Assembly: GCF_025966695.1 (NCBI RefSeq)
Contig: NZ_JAOEIY010000002.1
Location: forward strand, 248,001 to 312,000
Source of the DNA: Stutzerimonas sp. S1
GTDB taxonomy: Bacteria > Pseudomonadota > Gammaproteobacteria > Pseudomonadales > Pseudomonadaceae
DNA: 64,000 nucleotides
Direction of reading: 5' to 3'
The notes under the pieces are model-generated. The model was not told the DNA's origin. It was given only the letters and a program-made list of their open reading frames with translations, and made no database searches. Shown here piece by piece: positions 1 through 10,957 of this stretch. Both the position numbers and the translations under genes were made by a program. Position 1 is the stretch's first letter, and every line of letters begins with the position of its first letter.

Positions 1-55
1 AGTCCTGACACCGAGTTTCGCTTTCACAGTGGCGTACCGCACGCGGCCTGAGATT

Positions 56-778
56 TCAGCTCAGGCTGAATGGGGTCTGATGGAAGCCATGCTCGTCGAC
101 TTGCAGTGCCCAGCCCTGGCGGTCCCAGTCGCCTAAGACAATGCGTTGCGCAGGTTGACCATCGAGTTCCAGCGTGTGGGTCGCCGGGCGATGCGTATGC
201 CCGTGGATCAGAGTGCGCACGTCATGCTCGCGCATCAGGCGCGGCACTTCGTCCAGTGTGACGTCGACGATGTCGCTGGCTTTCATTCGCGTCTGCGCTC
301 GGCTTTCCTTGCGTAGCTTGCGGGCCAGCTTGCGGCGCGTGGATAGAGGCAGGTGGCGCAGGATGAACAGACTGAGCGGGTTCCTTAGCCGGCGGCGCAG
401 ATGCATGTAGGCTTCGTCGCGGGTGCACAGACTGTCGCCGTGCAGCAGTAGAACATGCTGTCCATTCAGCTCGATGCGGCTGGGGTCGGGCAGGAGTGAG
501 CAGCCAGCTTCGCGGCAAAAAGCTTTACCGAGCAGAAAGTCGCGGTTGCCGTGCATGAGAAATACTCGCGTGCCTTGATCGCTCAGGTGGCGCAAGGCGC
601 GGGCGATGGAGTGGTGGAAAGGCGTCATGGCATCGTCGCCAATCCAGACTTCGAAGAAGTCACCGAGGATGTACAGTGCATCGGCCTTGCAGGCGCGGCT
701 CTCGAGAAAATAGAGGAACGCCCGGGTTATATCCGGGCGTTCCTCTTCGAGATGCAGATCGGAGATCAGCAGTATCAC
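56..778 (-). CDS. lpxH: UDP-2,3-diacylglucosamine diphosphatase LpxH
   Basis: Lipid A biosynthesis enzyme that hydrolyses UDP-2,3-diacylglucosamine to lipid X and UMP at the inner face of the cytoplasmic membrane. The 240-residue product has the full calcineurin-like metallophosphatase motif series: SDLH (D7, H9), GD at 39-40, GNRD at 77-80, HGD near 113, and HGHTH at 192-196 (H194, H196), which bind the two metals. Length equals the usual LpxH length. The start is a GTG; no ATG near it keeps the SDLHL motif close to the N-terminus as in the family. It lies 7 bases downstream of ppiB on the same strand, so the two are probably co-transcribed, as in other pseudomonads. Confidence 0.95.
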   Translation of the reverse strand: MILLISDLHLEEERPDITRAFLYFLESRACKADALYILGDFFEVWIGDDAMTPFHHSIARALRHLSDQGTRVFLMHGNRDFLLGKAFCREAGCSLLPDPSRIELNGQHVLLLHGDSLCTRDEAYMHLRRRLRNPLSLFILRHLPLSTRRKLARKLRKESRAQTRMKASDIVDVTLDEVPRLMREHDVRTLIHGHTHRPATHTLELDGQPAQRIVLGDWDRQGWALQVDEHGFHQTPFSLS

Positions 779-785
779 GCGTGAG

Positions 786-1280
786 TTACTCGACGATCTC
801 GGCCTTCTCGATTACCACGTCCTCCACCGGAACGTCCTGATGTCCGGATTTCATGGTGGTCGGCACGCCCTTGATCTTTTCCACTACCTCCATGCCGTCG
901 GTGACTTCGCCGAATACGGCATAGCCCCAGCCTTGTACGGTCGGCGCGCTGTGGTCGAGGAAATCGTTGTCCTTGACGTTGATGAAAAACTGCGCAGAGG
1001 CAGAGTGGGGTTCCATGGTGCGGGCCATCGCCAACGTACCGGTCTTGTTCGAAAGGCCGTTGTTGGCTTCGTTCTTGATCGGCGCGCGAGTAGTTTTTTG
1101 CTTCATGCCTGGCTCGAAACCGCCGCCCTGGATCATGAAATTGCCGATCACGCGGTGAAAGATGGTGCCGTCGTAGTGGCCGCTCTTCACGTATTCCTTG
1201 AAGTTGGCCGTGGTCTCCGGGGCCTTGTCTTCGAACAGCTTGACGGTGATGACGCCGTAGTTGGTATGCAGTTTGATCAT
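786..1280 (-). CDS. ppiB: Cytoplasmic cyclophilin peptidyl-prolyl isomerase PpiB
   Basis: Peptidyl-prolyl cis-trans isomerase of the cyclophilin family, acting on folding proteins in the cytoplasm. The 164-residue protein has the signature FHRVI...FMIQGGG (R43 is the catalytic arginine equivalent) and no signal peptide, which separates it from periplasmic PpiA. It is followed closely by lpxH and is divergent from glnS, with about 200 bases between the two start codons. The order glnS/cysS divergent from ppiB/lpxH is typical of Pseudomonas. Confidence 0.95.
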   Translation of the reverse strand: MIKLHTNYGVITVKLFEDKAPETTANFKEYVKSGHYDGTIFHRVIGNFMIQGGGFEPGMKQKTTRAPIKNEANNGLSNKTGTLAMARTMEPHSASAQFFINVKDNDFLDHSAPTVQGWGYAVFGEVTDGMEVVEKIKGVPTTMKSGHQDVPVEDVVIEKAEIVE

Positions 1281-1389
1281 CGGTGGATTCCGTTTCGGTG
1301 GCAGGCAGGGAGGACGCGGTCAGTGCGCTGACGAGCCGTGTCCGAGGTGTCGCCGGCCCAGGTGACAGCCTTGCGCAAGGCGCTTTGCT

Positions 1390-1419
1390 CTGTCAGGGGG
1401 TTGACGGGTCCGCTATGAT
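1390..1419 (+). promoter_or_regulatory. Candidate sigma-70 promoter for glnS-cysS
   Basis: A -35-like CTGTCA and a -10-like TATGAT are separated by 18 bases and end about 58 bases before the glnS start codon. Both hexamers are imperfect, so this is a candidate only. Confidence 0.35.
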
Positions 1420-1477
1420 AAGCGCTTTGTTTTGGTCGGCCTACCCTGAGCCGCACTCGCTGATCGCTAAGGACACC

Positions 1478-3148
1478 ATGAGCAAGCCCACCGTCGAAAA
1501 AGCCGCCAACTTCCTGCGCCCGATCGTCCAGGCCGACCTGGACAGCGGCAAGCATACCAAGATCATTACCCGCTTCCCGCCGGAGCCCAACGGCTACCTG
1601 CATATCGGTCACGCCAAGTCGATCTGCCTGAACTTCGGCCTGGCCGAGGAGTTTGGTGGCGAGTGTAACCTGCGTTTCGACGACACCAATCCGGCCAAGG
1701 AAGACCAGGAATACATCGATGCCATCAAGGCTGACGTCGAGTGGCTGGGCTTCAAGTGGGCCGGCGAGGAGCATTACGCCTCGGACTATTTCGACCAGTT
1801 GCATGACTGGGCGATTCATCTGATCAAAGCCGGCAAGGCCTATGTCTGCGACCTGTCCTCCGACGAGGCCCGCGAATACCGCGGTAACCTGACCGAGCCG
1901 GGCAAGAACAGCCCGTTCCGCGAGCGCAGCGTGGAGGAAAACCTCGACCTTTTCGCGCGTATGAAAGCCGGCGAATTCCCGGACGGCGCCCGTGCGCTGC
2001 GCGCCAAGATCGATATGGCGTCGCCGAACATGAACCTGCGCGACCCGATTCTCTACCGCATTCGCCACGCCCATCACCACCAGACCGGCGACAAGTGGTG
2101 CATCTACCCGAGCTACGACTTCACCCATGGTCAGTCGGACGCCCTGGAAGGCATCACCCACTCGATCTGCACCCTGGAGTTCGAGGATCACCGCCCGCTC
2201 TACGAGTGGTTCCTCGACAACCTGCCGGTGCCGGCCAAGCCGCGCCAGTACGAGTTCGCCCGCCTCAACCTGAACTACACCATCACCAGCAAGCGCAAGC
2301 TCAAGCAGCTGGTTGACGAGAATCACGTCGAGGGCTGGGACGACCCGCGCATGTCGACCCTGAGCGGCTATCGCCGCCGCGGCTACACCCCGGGCTCAAT
2401 CCGCACCTTCTGCGACATGATCGGCGTCAACCGCGCCGGCGGCCTGGTCGACATCGGCATGCTGGAATTCGCCATCCGCGAGGACCTGGACGCCAACGCC
2501 GCGCGCGCCATGTGCGTGCTCAAGCCGCTCAAGGTGGTGATCACCAACTATCCGCAAGGCCAGGTCGAGAACCTCGAACTGCCGCGCCATCCCAAGCAGG
2601 ACATGGGTGCGCGCGTGCTGCCGTTCTCCCGCGAGATCTACATCGACGCCAGCGACTTCGAGGAAGTCCCGCCGGCCGGCTACAAGCGCCTGATCCCCGG
2701 CGGCGAAGTGCGCCTGCGCGGCAGCTACGTGATCCGCGCCGACGAGGCGGTGAAGGACGAAGCCGGCAACATCGTCGAGCTGCGCTGCTCCTACGACGAG
2801 AACACCTTGGGCAAGAACCCGGAAGGGCGCAAGGTCAAGGGCGTGATCCACTGGGTGCCAGCCGCCGAGAGCGTCGAGTGCGAAGTGCGCCTGTACGACC
2901 GCCTGTTCAAGGCCCCGAACCCGGAGAAGACCGACGAGGAGGGCGGCAGCTTCCTCGACAACATCAATCCGGAGTCGCTGGTGGTGCTCAAGGGCTGCCG
3001 CGCCGAACCGTCGCTGGCCAATGCCGCGCCGGAAGAACGCTTCCAGTTCGAGCGCGAGGGCTACTTCTGCGCCGACCTGAAGGATTCTAAGCCGGGCGCC
3101 CCGGTGTTCAACCGCACCGTCACCCTGCGCGATTCCTGGGGGCAGTGA
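1478..3148 (+). CDS. glnS: Glutaminyl-tRNA synthetase
   Basis: Class I aminoacyl-tRNA synthetase charging tRNA-Gln. The 556-residue product matches the usual bacterial length (about 554) when started at the ATG of MSKPTVEK; an in-frame upstream start at 1283 would add 65 residues unlike the family. The HIGH motif is at 42-45 in a [12 protein letters not shown] context, and the KMSKS-like loop is TITSKRK near 270. The stop codon overlaps the start of cysS (TGATG), so the two synthetases are translationally coupled, the order known from Pseudomonas. Confidence 0.97.
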   Translation: MSKPTVEKAANFLRPIVQADLDSGKHTKIITRFPPEPNGYLHIGHAKSICLNFGLAEEFGGECNLRFDDTNPAKEDQEYIDAIKADVEWLGFKWAGEEHYASDYFDQLHDWAIHLIKAGKAYVCDLSSDEAREYRGNLTEPGKNSPFRERSVEENLDLFARMKAGEFPDGARALRAKIDMASPNMNLRDPILYRIRHAHHHQTGDKWCIYPSYDFTHGQSDALEGITHSICTLEFEDHRPLYEWFLDNLPVPAKPRQYEFARLNLNYTITSKRKLKQLVDENHVEGWDDPRMSTLSGYRRRGYTPGSIRTFCDMIGVNRAGGLVDIGMLEFAIREDLDANAARAMCVLKPLKVVITNYPQGQVENLELPRHPKQDMGARVLPFSREIYIDASDFEEVPPAGYKRLIPGGEVRLRGSYVIRADEAVKDEAGNIVELRCSYDENTLGKNPEGRKVKGVIHWVPAAESVECEVRLYDRLFKAPNPEKTDEEGGSFLDNINPESLVVLKGCRAEPSLANAAPEERFQFEREGYFCADLKDSKPGAPVFNRTVTLRDSWGQ

Positions 3149-4533
3149 TGACGCTTTCCATCTACAGCACCCTGTCCAAGAGCAAGGACGCGTTCAAGCC
3201 GTTGGAAGGCAACAAGGTGCGCATGTACGTGTGCGGCATGACCGTCTACGACTTCTGCCACATCGGCCATGCGCGGGTGATGGTGGCGTTCGACGTGGTC
3301 GCCCGCTGGCTGCGCCATCGCGGCTATGAGCTGACCTACGTGCGCAACATCACCGACATCGACGACAAGATCATCAAGCGCGCCAAGGAGAATGGCGAGT
3401 CGTTCCAGGATCTGGTCGGCCGCATGATCGCCGCTATGCACGAGGACGAGGCGCGCCTCAACGTGCTGCGCCCGGATATCGAGCCGCGTGCCACCGACCA
3501 TATCGCCGGCATGCACGCGATGATCCAGACCCTGATCGACAAGGGCTTCGCCTACGCCCCGGGCAACGGCGATGTCTACTACCGGGTCGGCAAGTTCGAG
3601 GGCTACGGCAAGCTGTCGCGCCGCAAGATCGAGGACCTGAAGATCGGTGCGCGCATCGAGGTCGACGAGGCCAAGGAAGACCCGCTCGACTTCGTGCTGT
3701 GGAAGGGTGCCAAGCCGGGCGAGCCGAGCTGGGAATCGCCGTGGGGTCCCGGTCGTCCGGGCTGGCACATCGAGTGCTCGGTGATGTCCACCTGCTGCTT
3801 GGGCGAGACCTTTGACATCCACGGCGGCGGCCCGGACCTGGTGTTCCCGCACCACGAGAACGAGATCGCGCAGAGCGAGGCGGCCACCGGCAAGCTGTAC
3901 GCCAACGCCTGGATGCACGCCGGCGCGGTGCGCGTCGACGGCGAGAAGATGTCCAAGAGCCTCGGCAACTTCTTCACCATCCGCGAGGTGCTGGAGAAGT
4001 ACCACCCCGAGGTGGTGCGCTACCTGCTGGTGTCCAGCCACTACCGCAGCCCGATCAACTACTCCGAGGACAGCCTGCGCGAGGCCAAGGGTGCGTTGGA
4101 GCGCTTCTACAACGGCCTCAAGGGTCTGCCGGACGCAGCGCCTGCCGGTGGCGACGAGTTCGTCGCCCGCTTCGGCGCGGCGATGGATGACGACTTCAAC
4201 TCGCCGGAAGCCTGCGCGGTGCTGTTCGAGATGATCCGCGAGGTCAACCGCCTGCGTGACAGCGATCTGAACGCCGCTGCCGCGCTGGCCGCGCGCCTCA
4301 AGGAACTGGCCGGTGTGCTCGGGGTGTTGCAGCTCGATCCCGACGCCTTCCTGCAGGCCGGTGCCGCTGGTAAGGTCGACGCCGCCGAGGTCGAGGCGCT
4401 GATCGCCGCGCGCCTGGCCGCGCGCGCCGAGAAGAACTGGGCCCAATCCGATCGCATCCGCGATCAGCTCACCGCCATGGGCGTGGTGCTGGAGGATGGA
4501 AAGGGTGGAACGACGTGGCGTTTGGCTGATTGA
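3148..4533 (+). CDS. cysS: Cysteinyl-tRNA synthetase
   Basis: Class I synthetase charging tRNA-Cys. The 461-residue product has C29 of the zinc site, HIGH at 38-41 and EKMSKS near 265-270, with the expected length. I chose the ATG that overlaps the glnS stop; a GTG one codon upstream is possible but less likely. The gene ends just before a strong inverted repeat shared with the convergent folD. Confidence 0.97.
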   Translation: MTLSIYSTLSKSKDAFKPLEGNKVRMYVCGMTVYDFCHIGHARVMVAFDVVARWLRHRGYELTYVRNITDIDDKIIKRAKENGESFQDLVGRMIAAMHEDEARLNVLRPDIEPRATDHIAGMHAMIQTLIDKGFAYAPGNGDVYYRVGKFEGYGKLSRRKIEDLKIGARIEVDEAKEDPLDFVLWKGAKPGEPSWESPWGPGRPGWHIECSVMSTCCLGETFDIHGGGPDLVFPHHENEIAQSEAATGKLYANAWMHAGAVRVDGEKMSKSLGNFFTIREVLEKYHPEVVRYLLVSSHYRSPINYSEDSLREAKGALERFYNGLKGLPDAAPAGGDEFVARFGAAMDDDFNSPEACAVLFEMIREVNRLRDSDLNAAAALAARLKELAGVLGVLQLDPDAFLQAGAAGKVDAAEVEALIAARLAARAEKNWAQSDRIRDQLTAMGVVLEDGKGGTTWRLAD

Positions 4534-4541
4534 GCGACAGA

Positions 4542-4581
4542 CTAAACAGCAACGGCACCATAAGGTGCCGTTGCTGTTTAG
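4542..4581. terminator. Perfect 18-bp inverted repeat between convergent cysS and folD
   Basis: Left arm CTAAACAGCAACGGCACC, loop ATAA, and the exact complement as right arm. It sits between two converging genes and probably ends both transcripts. The U-tract is weak on either strand, so termination may depend on stem strength. Confidence 0.7.
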
Positions 4582-4595
4582 AGATCTTGTAGCGG

Positions 4596-5450
4596 TTAAC
4601 CGTGCAGATGTTCTGCAGCGTGCAGGGTGTTCTCCAGCAGGCACGCGCGGGTCATCGGGCCGACACCACCTGGCACAGGCGTGATCCAGGCCGCACGCTC
4701 ACTGGCGGGCTCGAATTCCACATCGCCAAGCAGGCGACCGTCGGCCTGACGGTTGATGCCCACGTCAATGACGATGGCTCCAGGTTTGATCCATTCGCCC
4801 TTTACCAAGCCGGTGATGCCGGTGGCGACCACGACCAGATCGGCGCGCTTTACATGATCGGCAAGGTTGCGGGTAAAGCGGTGGGTCACGGTGGTAGTGC
4901 AGCCAGCCAGCAGCAACTCCAGCGCCATGGGGCGACCAACGATGTTCGAAGCGCCGACAACGACGGCATCAAGGCCGTGCAGATCGACCCCGGTGCTTGC
5001 CAGCAGCGTCATGATGCCTTTGGGCGTGCAGGGGCGTAGCAGTGGCATGCGTTGAGCCAGTCGGCCGACGTTATAGGGGTGAAAGCCGTCTACGTCCTTG
5101 TCGGGGCGGATACGCTCCAGCAGCTGCGAGGCATCAAGTTGCTTGGGCAGGGGCAGTTGGACCAGGATCCCGTCGATCGCCGGATCGTCGTTGAGTTGAT
5201 CGATCAGCGCCAGGAGATCTTCCTGGCGGGTATCGGCCGGCAAGTCGTGAGCAATGGAATTGAAGCCCACCTCTTCGCAGTCCTTGCGCTTGTGCGCTAC
5301 GTAAACCTGGGAAGCTGGGTCGCTGCCGACCAGAATGACTGCCAGTCCCGGCGCGCGAAGCCCTTGAGCGCGGCGCTCGATTACGCGGCTGGCGATCTGT
5401 TGGCGGATATTGGCAGCGATCGTTTTACCGTCGATCAGTTGTGCGGTCAT
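4596..5450 (-). CDS. folD: Bifunctional methylenetetrahydrofolate dehydrogenase / cyclohydrolase FolD
   Basis: One-carbon metabolism enzyme that interconverts 5,10-methylene-THF, 5,10-methenyl-THF and 10-formyl-THF with NADP. The 284-residue protein has the catalytic lysine K54 in a YVAHKRK context, the [10 protein letters not shown] motif near 93-102, a Rossmann segment ([11 protein letters not shown]) and the C-terminal PGGVGPMT loop, all standard. It converges on cysS and is divergent from the tRNA cluster. Confidence 0.97.
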   Translation of the reverse strand: MTAQLIDGKTIAANIRQQIASRVIERRAQGLRAPGLAVILVGSDPASQVYVAHKRKDCEEVGFNSIAHDLPADTRQEDLLALIDQLNDDPAIDGILVQLPLPKQLDASQLLERIRPDKDVDGFHPYNVGRLAQRMPLLRPCTPKGIMTLLASTGVDLHGLDAVVVGASNIVGRPMALELLLAGCTTTVTHRFTRNLADHVKRADLVVVATGITGLVKGEWIKPGAIVIDVGINRQADGRLLGDVEFEPASERAAWITPVPGGVGPMTRACLLENTLHAAEHLHG

Positions 5451-5584
5451 GACGCTTGGTTAACCACTCGGAAAGGATTAAAAAAGGACGCGTATTCTCG
5501 CATGCCGAGGCGATACGGCAAAGGCAGGGGTACAGGCAATTCCCGTAACTCCTTTATCTCAATGAAATTTTTTTGATTTTCCTG

Positions 5585-5611
5585 TTGACGGCCTGTGGGA
5601 GCCTCTATAAC
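5585..5611 (+). promoter_or_regulatory. Stable-RNA type promoter for the tRNA cluster
   Basis: TTGACG and TATAAC are separated by 15 bases and followed by a GC-rich discriminator (ATGCGCCCCG), the pattern of growth-rate-controlled tRNA/rRNA promoters. It lies about 115 bases before the first tRNA. The spacing is slightly short, so the exact hexamers may shift by a base or two. Confidence 0.55.
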
Positions 5612-5724
5612 ATGCGCCCCGCTTGTCGAGCACAGCCTGCTGCTGGGTAAGATGGCTTTCGAAGGGGAGACCTCTTCTATAGCCGGAGCTTCAAGTCTGC
5701 GCTCCGAACAGAATGCAGATAAGA

Positions 5725-5801
5725 GCGCCCGTAGCTCAGCTGGATAGAGCATCCGCCTTCTAAGCGGATGGTCGCAGGTTCGAGTCCTGCCGGGTGCGCC
5801 A
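5725..5801 (+). tRNA. tRNA-Arg (anticodon TCT)
   Basis: A 77-nt cloverleaf starting GCGCCCGTAGCTCAG, anticodon stem TCCGC/GCGGA, seven-base loop CTTCTAA with anticodon TCT at 5759-5761, T-loop GGTTCGAGTCC, and encoded CCA. It is the first of three clustered tRNAs. Confidence 0.97.
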
Positions 5802-5835
5802 TTATGGGCTCTGGCAACGCAAGCAAATGCAATAT

Positions 5836-5912
5836 GGTGGGCGTAGCTCAGTTGGTAGAGCACAGGATTGTGGCTCCTGGTGTCGAGGGTTCGATCCCCT
5901 TCGTCCACCCCA
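5836..5912 (+). tRNA. tRNA-His (anticodon GTG)
   Basis: The cloverleaf includes the extra 5' G(-1) typical of tRNA-His. Anticodon stem CAGGA/TCCTG, loop TTGTGGC with GTG at 5870-5872, T-loop GGTTCGATCCC, acceptor stem closing with CCACC and encoded CCA. Confidence 0.97.
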
Positions 5913-5965
5913 TATTCCAGAAAACGCCAGGCACTGCCTGGCGTTTTCGTTTGAAGCACGTTTTC

Positions 5966-6050
5966 GCGGACGTGGTGAAATTGGTAGACACACCAGATTT
6001 AGGTTCTGGCGCCGCAAGGTGTGAGAGTTCGAGTCTCTCCGTCCGCACCA
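5966..6050 (+). tRNA. tRNA-Leu (anticodon TAG)
   Basis: An 85-nt class II tRNA with a long variable arm (CGCCGCAAGGTGT region). Anticodon stem CCAGA/TCTGG, loop TTTAGGT with TAG at 6000-6002, T-loop GTTCGAGTC, encoded CCA. Confidence 0.97.
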
Positions 6051-6092
6051 TCACATGATTGTTCGATCTTCTTTAGCCGTCGACAATTGCCG

Positions 6093-6116
6093 AAAGCCCG
6101 TAACAGGGCTTTTTTT
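6093..6116 (+). terminator. Intrinsic terminator of the tRNA cluster
   Basis: Stem AAAGCCC/GGGCTTT with loop GTAACA followed by a T-run, about 45 bases after tRNA-Leu. Confidence 0.8.
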
Positions 6117-6256
6117 ATGCCTGTTTGATTCTCACCAGGGGTAGGGTTCCTCTACGCCTGATTCCCGGTTGGCTCAGCTGGTACTGGACACTCCTCACGA
6201 TAAGCGCGCCCCAGTGATGAGAGCGTGGATGGCGGAGGGACGCGACGGCTTGCCTA

Positions 6257-7186
6257 TCAACGATAAAACAGGCCGAGGGTGGTTACGCTGATCCGGGTTC
6301 CAGCTCGCCCTTCAATGATCGCTTCGATATCTTCCAGTGCGCCGATGACCGCGTCCTTGCCTGTATGCCGGGCAAACTCGCAGGCCGCCTGAACCTTGGG
6401 GCCCATGGAGCCGGCAGCGAACGGCAGTCGCTCCAGTTCGTCGGGGTGAGCCTGGGCGACGGCCCGTTGTTGAGCCGTGCCCCAATCCGTATAGGCTGCG
6501 TCGACGTCGGTGGCAATCAGCAGCAGGTCGGCCTGCAGTGTCTCGGCCAGGAGTGCCGAGCACAGGTCTTTGTCGATCACAGCCTCGATGCCGTGCAGTC
6601 TCTGTTGCTCGTCCTGAACGGTCGGAATGCCGCCACCGCCTGCGCAGATCACCACACAGCCGTGATCCAGCAGCCAGCGAATCGGCAGAATCTCCAAGAT
6701 ACGCTGGGGGCGCGGGCTCGGGACCACGCGCCGGAAATGCTCGCCATCGACGGCCATGCTCCAGCGCTTCTCCGATCCCAGACGCTCGGCTTCCTCGCGA
6801 GGATAGACCGGGCCGATGGGTTTAGTTGGCATGGCGAAAGCCGGGTCGGCCGGATCCACCTCGACCTGGGTCAGCAGCGTGGCAAGGGGTGTGTTGGCAG
6901 GCAGCACGTTACCCAGTTCCTGCTCGATCATGTAGCCGATCATACCCTCGGTTTGCGCACCCAGCACGTCGAGCGGATAGACACCGTCCGGGGCGTATGC
7001 CGCGCCCTGTAGTGCCAGCAGGCCCACCTGGGGGCCGTTGCCGTGGGCGATCACCAGCTGGTTGTCCGGCGCGATCAGCGCGATCTGGCGGCAGGCGACC
7101 TGCACGTTCTCGCGTTGCCGGTCCGCGGTCATCGGTTCGCCGCGGCGCAGCAGGGCGTTACCACCCAGGGCAATGACGATACGCAT
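6257..7186 (-). CDS. arcC: Carbamate kinase ArcC
   Basis: Last enzyme of the arginine deiminase pathway; it transfers the phosphate of carbamoyl phosphate to ADP, giving ATP, CO2 and ammonia. The 309-residue product begins [13 protein letters not shown], the amino-acid-kinase nucleotide-binding start, and contains HGNGPQVG and CAGGGGIP, both diagnostic of carbamate kinase. It is the last gene of arcDABC, 15 bases after arcB. Confidence 0.96.
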   Translation of the reverse strand: MRIVIALGGNALLRRGEPMTADRQRENVQVACRQIALIAPDNQLVIAHGNGPQVGLLALQGAAYAPDGVYPLDVLGAQTEGMIGYMIEQELGNVLPANTPLATLLTQVEVDPADPAFAMPTKPIGPVYPREEAERLGSEKRWSMAVDGEHFRRVVPSPRPQRILEILPIRWLLDHGCVVICAGGGGIPTVQDEQQRLHGIEAVIDKDLCSALLAETLQADLLLIATDVDAAYTDWGTAQQRAVAQAHPDELERLPFAAGSMGPKVQAACEFARHTGKDAVIGALEDIEAIIEGRAGTRISVTTLGLFYR

Positions 7187-7201
7187 CGTTGGTCCTCCGT
7201 C

Positions 7202-8212
7202 TCAGATATTGCCGAGCGTCGCCACCAGCACGGCCTTGATGGTGTGCATGCGGTTCTCAGCCTGGTCGAAGACAATGCTTGCGGGCGATTCGAAAACCTC
7301 ATCGGTGACCTCGATGCCACCGGCCAGCTGCGGATGGTGCTGGGCGATTTCTTTGCCCACCTTGGTTTCGGCGTTGTGGAAGGCCGGCAGGCAATGCATG
7401 AACTTCACCCGCGGATTGCCGGTCGCCTTCATCAGCTCGCCGTTGACCTGGTAGGGCAGCAACAAGGCGATACGCTCACTCCACGCCTCGACCGGCTCGC
7501 CCATCGATACCCAGACGTCGGTGTGGACGAAGTCGACGCCGCGAACTGCTTCATGCGCGCTTTCGGTCAACGTCAGGCGGGCGCCGGATTGCTCGGCAAA
7601 GGCCCGGCAGGCGTCAAGGTGTTCCTCGTTCGGCCATAACGCCCTGGGTGCACCGATTCGCACGTCCATGCCCAACTTTGCACCGACCAGCAGCAGCGAA
7701 TTGCCCATGTTGTTGCGCGCATCACCCACGTAGGCGTAGCTGATCTCATGCAGCGGCTTATCGCCATGTTCGCGCATGGTCAGCACGTCGGCGAGCATCT
7801 GGGTGGGGTGGTACTCATCGGTCAGGCCATTGAACACCGGTACGCCGGAAAACTGCGCCAGCTCGTCCACGATGTGCTGGCTGTACCCCCGGTACTCGAT
7901 GGCGTCGTACATGCGCCCCAGCACCCGTGCGGTGTCCTTCATGCTTTCCTTGTGGCCGATCTGTGAGGAAGTCGGATCGATGTAGGTGACATTGGCGCCC
8001 TGATCGTACGCGGCGACCTCGAACGCACAGCGGGTGCGGGTGGAGGTCTTTTCGAAGATAAGCGCGATGTTCCTGCCCTTGAGGTGCTGACGTTCGGTAC
8101 CGCTGTATTTGGCGCGCTTGAGGTCGCGGGCCAGATCGAGCAGGTAGCGCAACTCCCGCTCGCTGTGGTGGGTGAGGCTGAGCAGGTTGCGGTTGTGCAG
8201 ATTGAAGGCCAT
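7202..8212 (-). CDS. arcB: Catabolic ornithine carbamoyltransferase ArcB
   Basis: Phosphorolyses citrulline to ornithine and carbamoyl phosphate in anaerobic arginine catabolism. Started at the ATG of [13 protein letters not shown], preceded by a GAGG site, the protein is 336 residues, the length of the Pseudomonas catabolic enzyme; an upstream start would add seven residues. STRTR (57-61) binds carbamoyl phosphate, and HCLP and the VSMGEP loop bind ornithine. Overall similarity to Pseudomonas ArcB and the arc context favour the catabolic rather than the anabolic (ArgF) enzyme. It lies 10 bases after arcA. Confidence 0.96.
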   Translation of the reverse strand: MAFNLHNRNLLSLTHHSERELRYLLDLARDLKRAKYSGTERQHLKGRNIALIFEKTSTRTRCAFEVAAYDQGANVTYIDPTSSQIGHKESMKDTARVLGRMYDAIEYRGYSQHIVDELAQFSGVPVFNGLTDEYHPTQMLADVLTMREHGDKPLHEISYAYVGDARNNMGNSLLLVGAKLGMDVRIGAPRALWPNEEHLDACRAFAEQSGARLTLTESAHEAVRGVDFVHTDVWVSMGEPVEAWSERIALLLPYQVNGELMKATGNPRVKFMHCLPAFHNAETKVGKEIAQHHPQLAGGIEVTDEVFESPASIVFDQAENRMHTIKAVLVATLGNI

Positions 8213-8222
8213 GACGATTGCC

Positions 8223-9479
8223 TCAGTAGTCAACGGAGTCGCGGATGATCGGACAGGTCATGCAGTGGCCGCCGCCACGCCCGCGGCCCAGTTCGCTGGC
8301 GTCGATGGTGATGACTTCGACACCGGCTTTGCGCAGCAGGGTATTGGTGTAGGTATTGCGGTCGTAGCCGATCACCACGCCGGGCTCCAGCGCTACCACG
8401 TTGTTGCCATCGTCCCACTGCTCGCGCTCGGCTTCGTAGCTGTCGCCGCCGGTCTGCACCGTGCGTAGTTTCGCTATGCCCAGCGCCTCGGCAACCACCT
8501 CAAGGAAGCTCTTCTGCTCGCGGCGTACATCGATGCCGCCGGGTTTGCTGTCGTCCGGACGCAGGCTGAAAGGGGTGATCGCCTGGACAGCCTCAGGGTA
8601 GATGGTCACCAGGTCGCGATCGCAGAAACTGAATACGGTATCCAGGTGCATTGACGAGCGATTGACCGGTAATCCGGCGACGATCACGCGTTCGGCCGCG
8701 CCGCCACGGAACAGCGATTGCGCCAGCTGACCGATGGCCTGACGGGAGGAGCGTTCCCCCATGCCGACCAGCACCACGCCGTTGCCGATTGGCATGACGT
8801 CGCCACCCTCGAGCGTGGCCAGCCCGTGGTCGAGGTCCGGGTCGCCGTACCAGATCCTGAAATCGGCGGTGGCGAAAGTGGGATGGAACTTGTAGATCGC
8901 CGTGGTTAGCAGGGTCTCCTGGCGGCGCGCAGTCCAATGCATGGGGTTGAGCGTTACGCCGCCGTAGATCCAGCAGGTGGTGTCGCGGGTGAATAGCGTG
9001 TTCGGTAGCGGTGGCAGGATGAAGCTGGAGTGGCCGAGGTACTCCTTGAACATTCGTACAACATCGCTGCCATCGCTGGCCGGAAGGTCACCAGCGGATA
9101 CGCCACCGATGAGGAACTCGGCAAGCCGCCGCGGTTCGATCTCTTGTAGCCACGCCCGTACTTCGTCATGCAAGCCCAGGCCGACGAGATTGGGCGTGAG
9201 CTTGCGATCCAGAATCCAGCGCTTCGCTTCGGCATCCTGCAGGACTTCGGTGAGCAGGTTGTGCATCTCCAGTACCTCGACGCCGCGCTCGCGCATCTTG
9301 GTGACGAAGTCGAAGTGATCGCGCTTGGCCTGGCTGACCCACAGCACGTCGTCGAACAGCAGCTCATCACAGTTCGAGGGGGTGAGCCGCTGGTGTGCCA
9401 GACCGGGGGAGCAGACGAGTACCTTGCGCAGCTTGCCGACCTCGGAATGTACGCCCAGTTGCTGGGTGGTAAGGGGCAT
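8223..9479 (-). CDS. arcA: Arginine deiminase ArcA
   Basis: Hydrolyses arginine to citrulline and ammonia, the first step of the pathway. The ATG of [18 protein letters not shown] has an AAGGAGA ribosome-binding site and gives 418 residues, the normal length. The catalytic cysteine is C406 in [10 protein letters not shown] near the C-terminus, and guanidinium-binding motifs such as FTRDT and EGGDV are present. A longer in-frame reading to 9731 lacks family similarity and overlaps arcD, so it was rejected. Confidence 0.97.
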   Translation of the reverse strand: MPLTTQQLGVHSEVGKLRKVLVCSPGLAHQRLTPSNCDELLFDDVLWVSQAKRDHFDFVTKMRERGVEVLEMHNLLTEVLQDAEAKRWILDRKLTPNLVGLGLHDEVRAWLQEIEPRRLAEFLIGGVSAGDLPASDGSDVVRMFKEYLGHSSFILPPLPNTLFTRDTTCWIYGGVTLNPMHWTARRQETLLTTAIYKFHPTFATADFRIWYGDPDLDHGLATLEGGDVMPIGNGVVLVGMGERSSRQAIGQLAQSLFRGGAAERVIVAGLPVNRSSMHLDTVFSFCDRDLVTIYPEAVQAITPFSLRPDDSKPGGIDVRREQKSFLEVVAEALGIAKLRTVQTGGDSYEAEREQWDDGNNVVALEPGVVIGYDRNTYTNTLLRKAGVEVITIDASELGRGRGGGHCMTCPIIRDSVDY

Positions 9480-9529
9480 TGGAAATCTCCTTTCACGGAC
9501 TGGCCTGTTCGGTATTGGCCAGGAGAGAG

Positions 9530-10957
9530 TCAAAGGCTCAGGAAACCGTCGTAAAGACCATAGGCGGCGATCAGCGCCCCGGCGAGCACGACAGCGAAGA
9601 CAAGCCTTTCCATTGTGGTGAACACGGGTTTTCCCAGCTCGCGCCTGGCCTTGGCGAACAGCAGCGCACCGGGTGCATAGAGCAGCGCCGACAGCAGCAG
9701 GTACTGGATGCCACCGGCATACAGCAGCCACGCGGCATACAGTAGGGCGACCAGAGATACCGCAAGGTCTTTGCTGCGTGCACCTGGGTCGCTCTCGTAG
9801 GTCTCACCGCGCCAGCTGACCATTACGGCATAGGCAGCCGACCAGAAGTAGGGCACCAGGATCATCGAGGTCGCGAGGTACAGCAGGTTGAGATAGGTCG
9901 CGTCGTTGAACAGGGTGATGATCAGCATCAGCTGTATCAGACCGTTGGATAGCCACAAGGCATTGCTGGGTACTTGCCTCGAATTCTCCTTGCGCAGGAA
10001 CTCCGGCATGGTGTGGTCCCGCGCTCCGGCAAACAGTATCTCGGCGCACAGTAGCGTCCACGCCAGCAGGCCGCCGAGTAGCGAGACGATGAGCCCGACG
10101 CTGACCAGCAGCGCTCCCCAGCGCCCGACCACGTGCTCGAGCACGCCGGCCATGGATGGATTCTTCAGCGCGGCAAGTTCCGGCTGGCTCATGATTCCCA
10201 TCGACAACATGTTCACCAGCACCAGCAGGAGCAGAACGCCGTAGAAGCCGATCACCGTTGCCTTGCCGATATCCCGGCGATTTTGCGCGCGTGCCGAATA
10301 GATGTTGGCGCCTTCGATGCCGATGAACACCCAGACGGTAACCAGCATCATGCCGCGAACCTGGTCCATCACGCTGCCCAGTTCCACGTTGCCCGCACCC
10401 CAGAAGTCGGCCGTAAAAACGTCGAGCCTGAAGGCCAGTGCGGTGATCACGATGAACAGTACCAGCGGCACCACCTTGGCGATGGTGGTTATCAGGTTGA
10501 GAAATGCGGCCTCTCTGATGCCACGTAGTACCAGAAAGTGGATAGCCCAGAGCAACAGCGAAGCGCATGCGATCGCAGCGGCGGTATTGCCTTCGCCGAA
10601 GATCGGGAAAAACAGCCCAAGGGTGCTGAACAGCAGGACCATGTAGCTGACATTGCCAATCCAGGCGCTGATCCAGTAGCCCCAGGCCGAGGAGAAGCCC
10701 ATATAGTTGCCGAACCCGGCCTTGGCGTAGGCATAGACGCCCGTATCCAGTTCGGGTTTGCGATTGGCCAGCGTCTGGAACACGAGGGCGAGGGTGAGCA
10801 TACCGACCCCGGTTATCGCCCAGCCGATCAGCACCGCGCCGGCCCCGGCGCTGGCCGCCATATTCTGCGGCAGCGAGAAGATACCGCCGCCGATCATCGA
10901 ACCGACCACGAGTGCAACTAGCGCGCTCAGACGCAGTTTCTGCGCAGATTGAGACAT
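9530..10957 (-). CDS. arcD: Arginine/ornithine antiporter ArcD
   Basis: Inner-membrane APC-family exchanger that imports arginine and exports ornithine, so the deiminase pathway runs without energy cost for transport. The 475-residue product has about 12-13 hydrophobic segments and the N-terminal [13 protein letters not shown] motif of the APC family. It is first in the transcribed order arcD-arcA-arcB-arcC, as in Pseudomonas. A possible ANR site lies about 60 bases upstream of its start. Confidence 0.95.
   Translation of the reverse strand: MSQSAQKLRLSALVALVVGSMIGGGIFSLPQNMAASAGAGAVLIGWAITGVGMLTLALVFQTLANRKPELDTGVYAYAKAGFGNYMGFSSAWGYWISAWIGNVSYMVLLFSTLGLFFPIFGEGNTAAAIACASLLLWAIHFLVLRGIREAAFLNLITTIAKVVPLVLFIVITALAFRLDVFTADFWGAGNVELGSVMDQVRGMMLVTVWVFIGIEGANIYSARAQNRRDIGKATVIGFYGVLLLLVLVNMLSMGIMSQPELAALKNPSMAGVLEHVVGRWGALLVSVGLIVSLLGGLLAWTLLCAEILFAGARDHTMPEFLRKENSRQVPSNALWLSNGLIQLMLIITLFNDATYLNLLYLATSMILVPYFWSAAYAVMVSWRGETYESDPGARSKDLAVSLVALLYAAWLLYAGGIQYLLLSALLYAPGALLFAKARRELGKPVFTTMERLVFAVVLAGALIAAYGLYDGFLSL

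Noticed and set aside
1283..1477. N-terminal extension of glnS
   Set aside because: The 65 extra residues do not resemble the family, and a promoter-like sequence lies in this stretch.
3061..4644. Long minus-strand frame opposite cysS
   Set aside because: Shadow frame of a GC-rich gene; cysS is unambiguous.
6161..6190. A D-arm-like stretch (GGCTCAGCTGGTA) after the tRNA cluster, possibly a fourth tRNA
   Set aside because: No anticodon arm, T-arm or acceptor stem follows; at best a tRNA fragment.
9480..9731. N-terminal extension of arcA
   Set aside because: Overlaps arcD coding sequence and precedes a strong ribosome-binding site at the family start.
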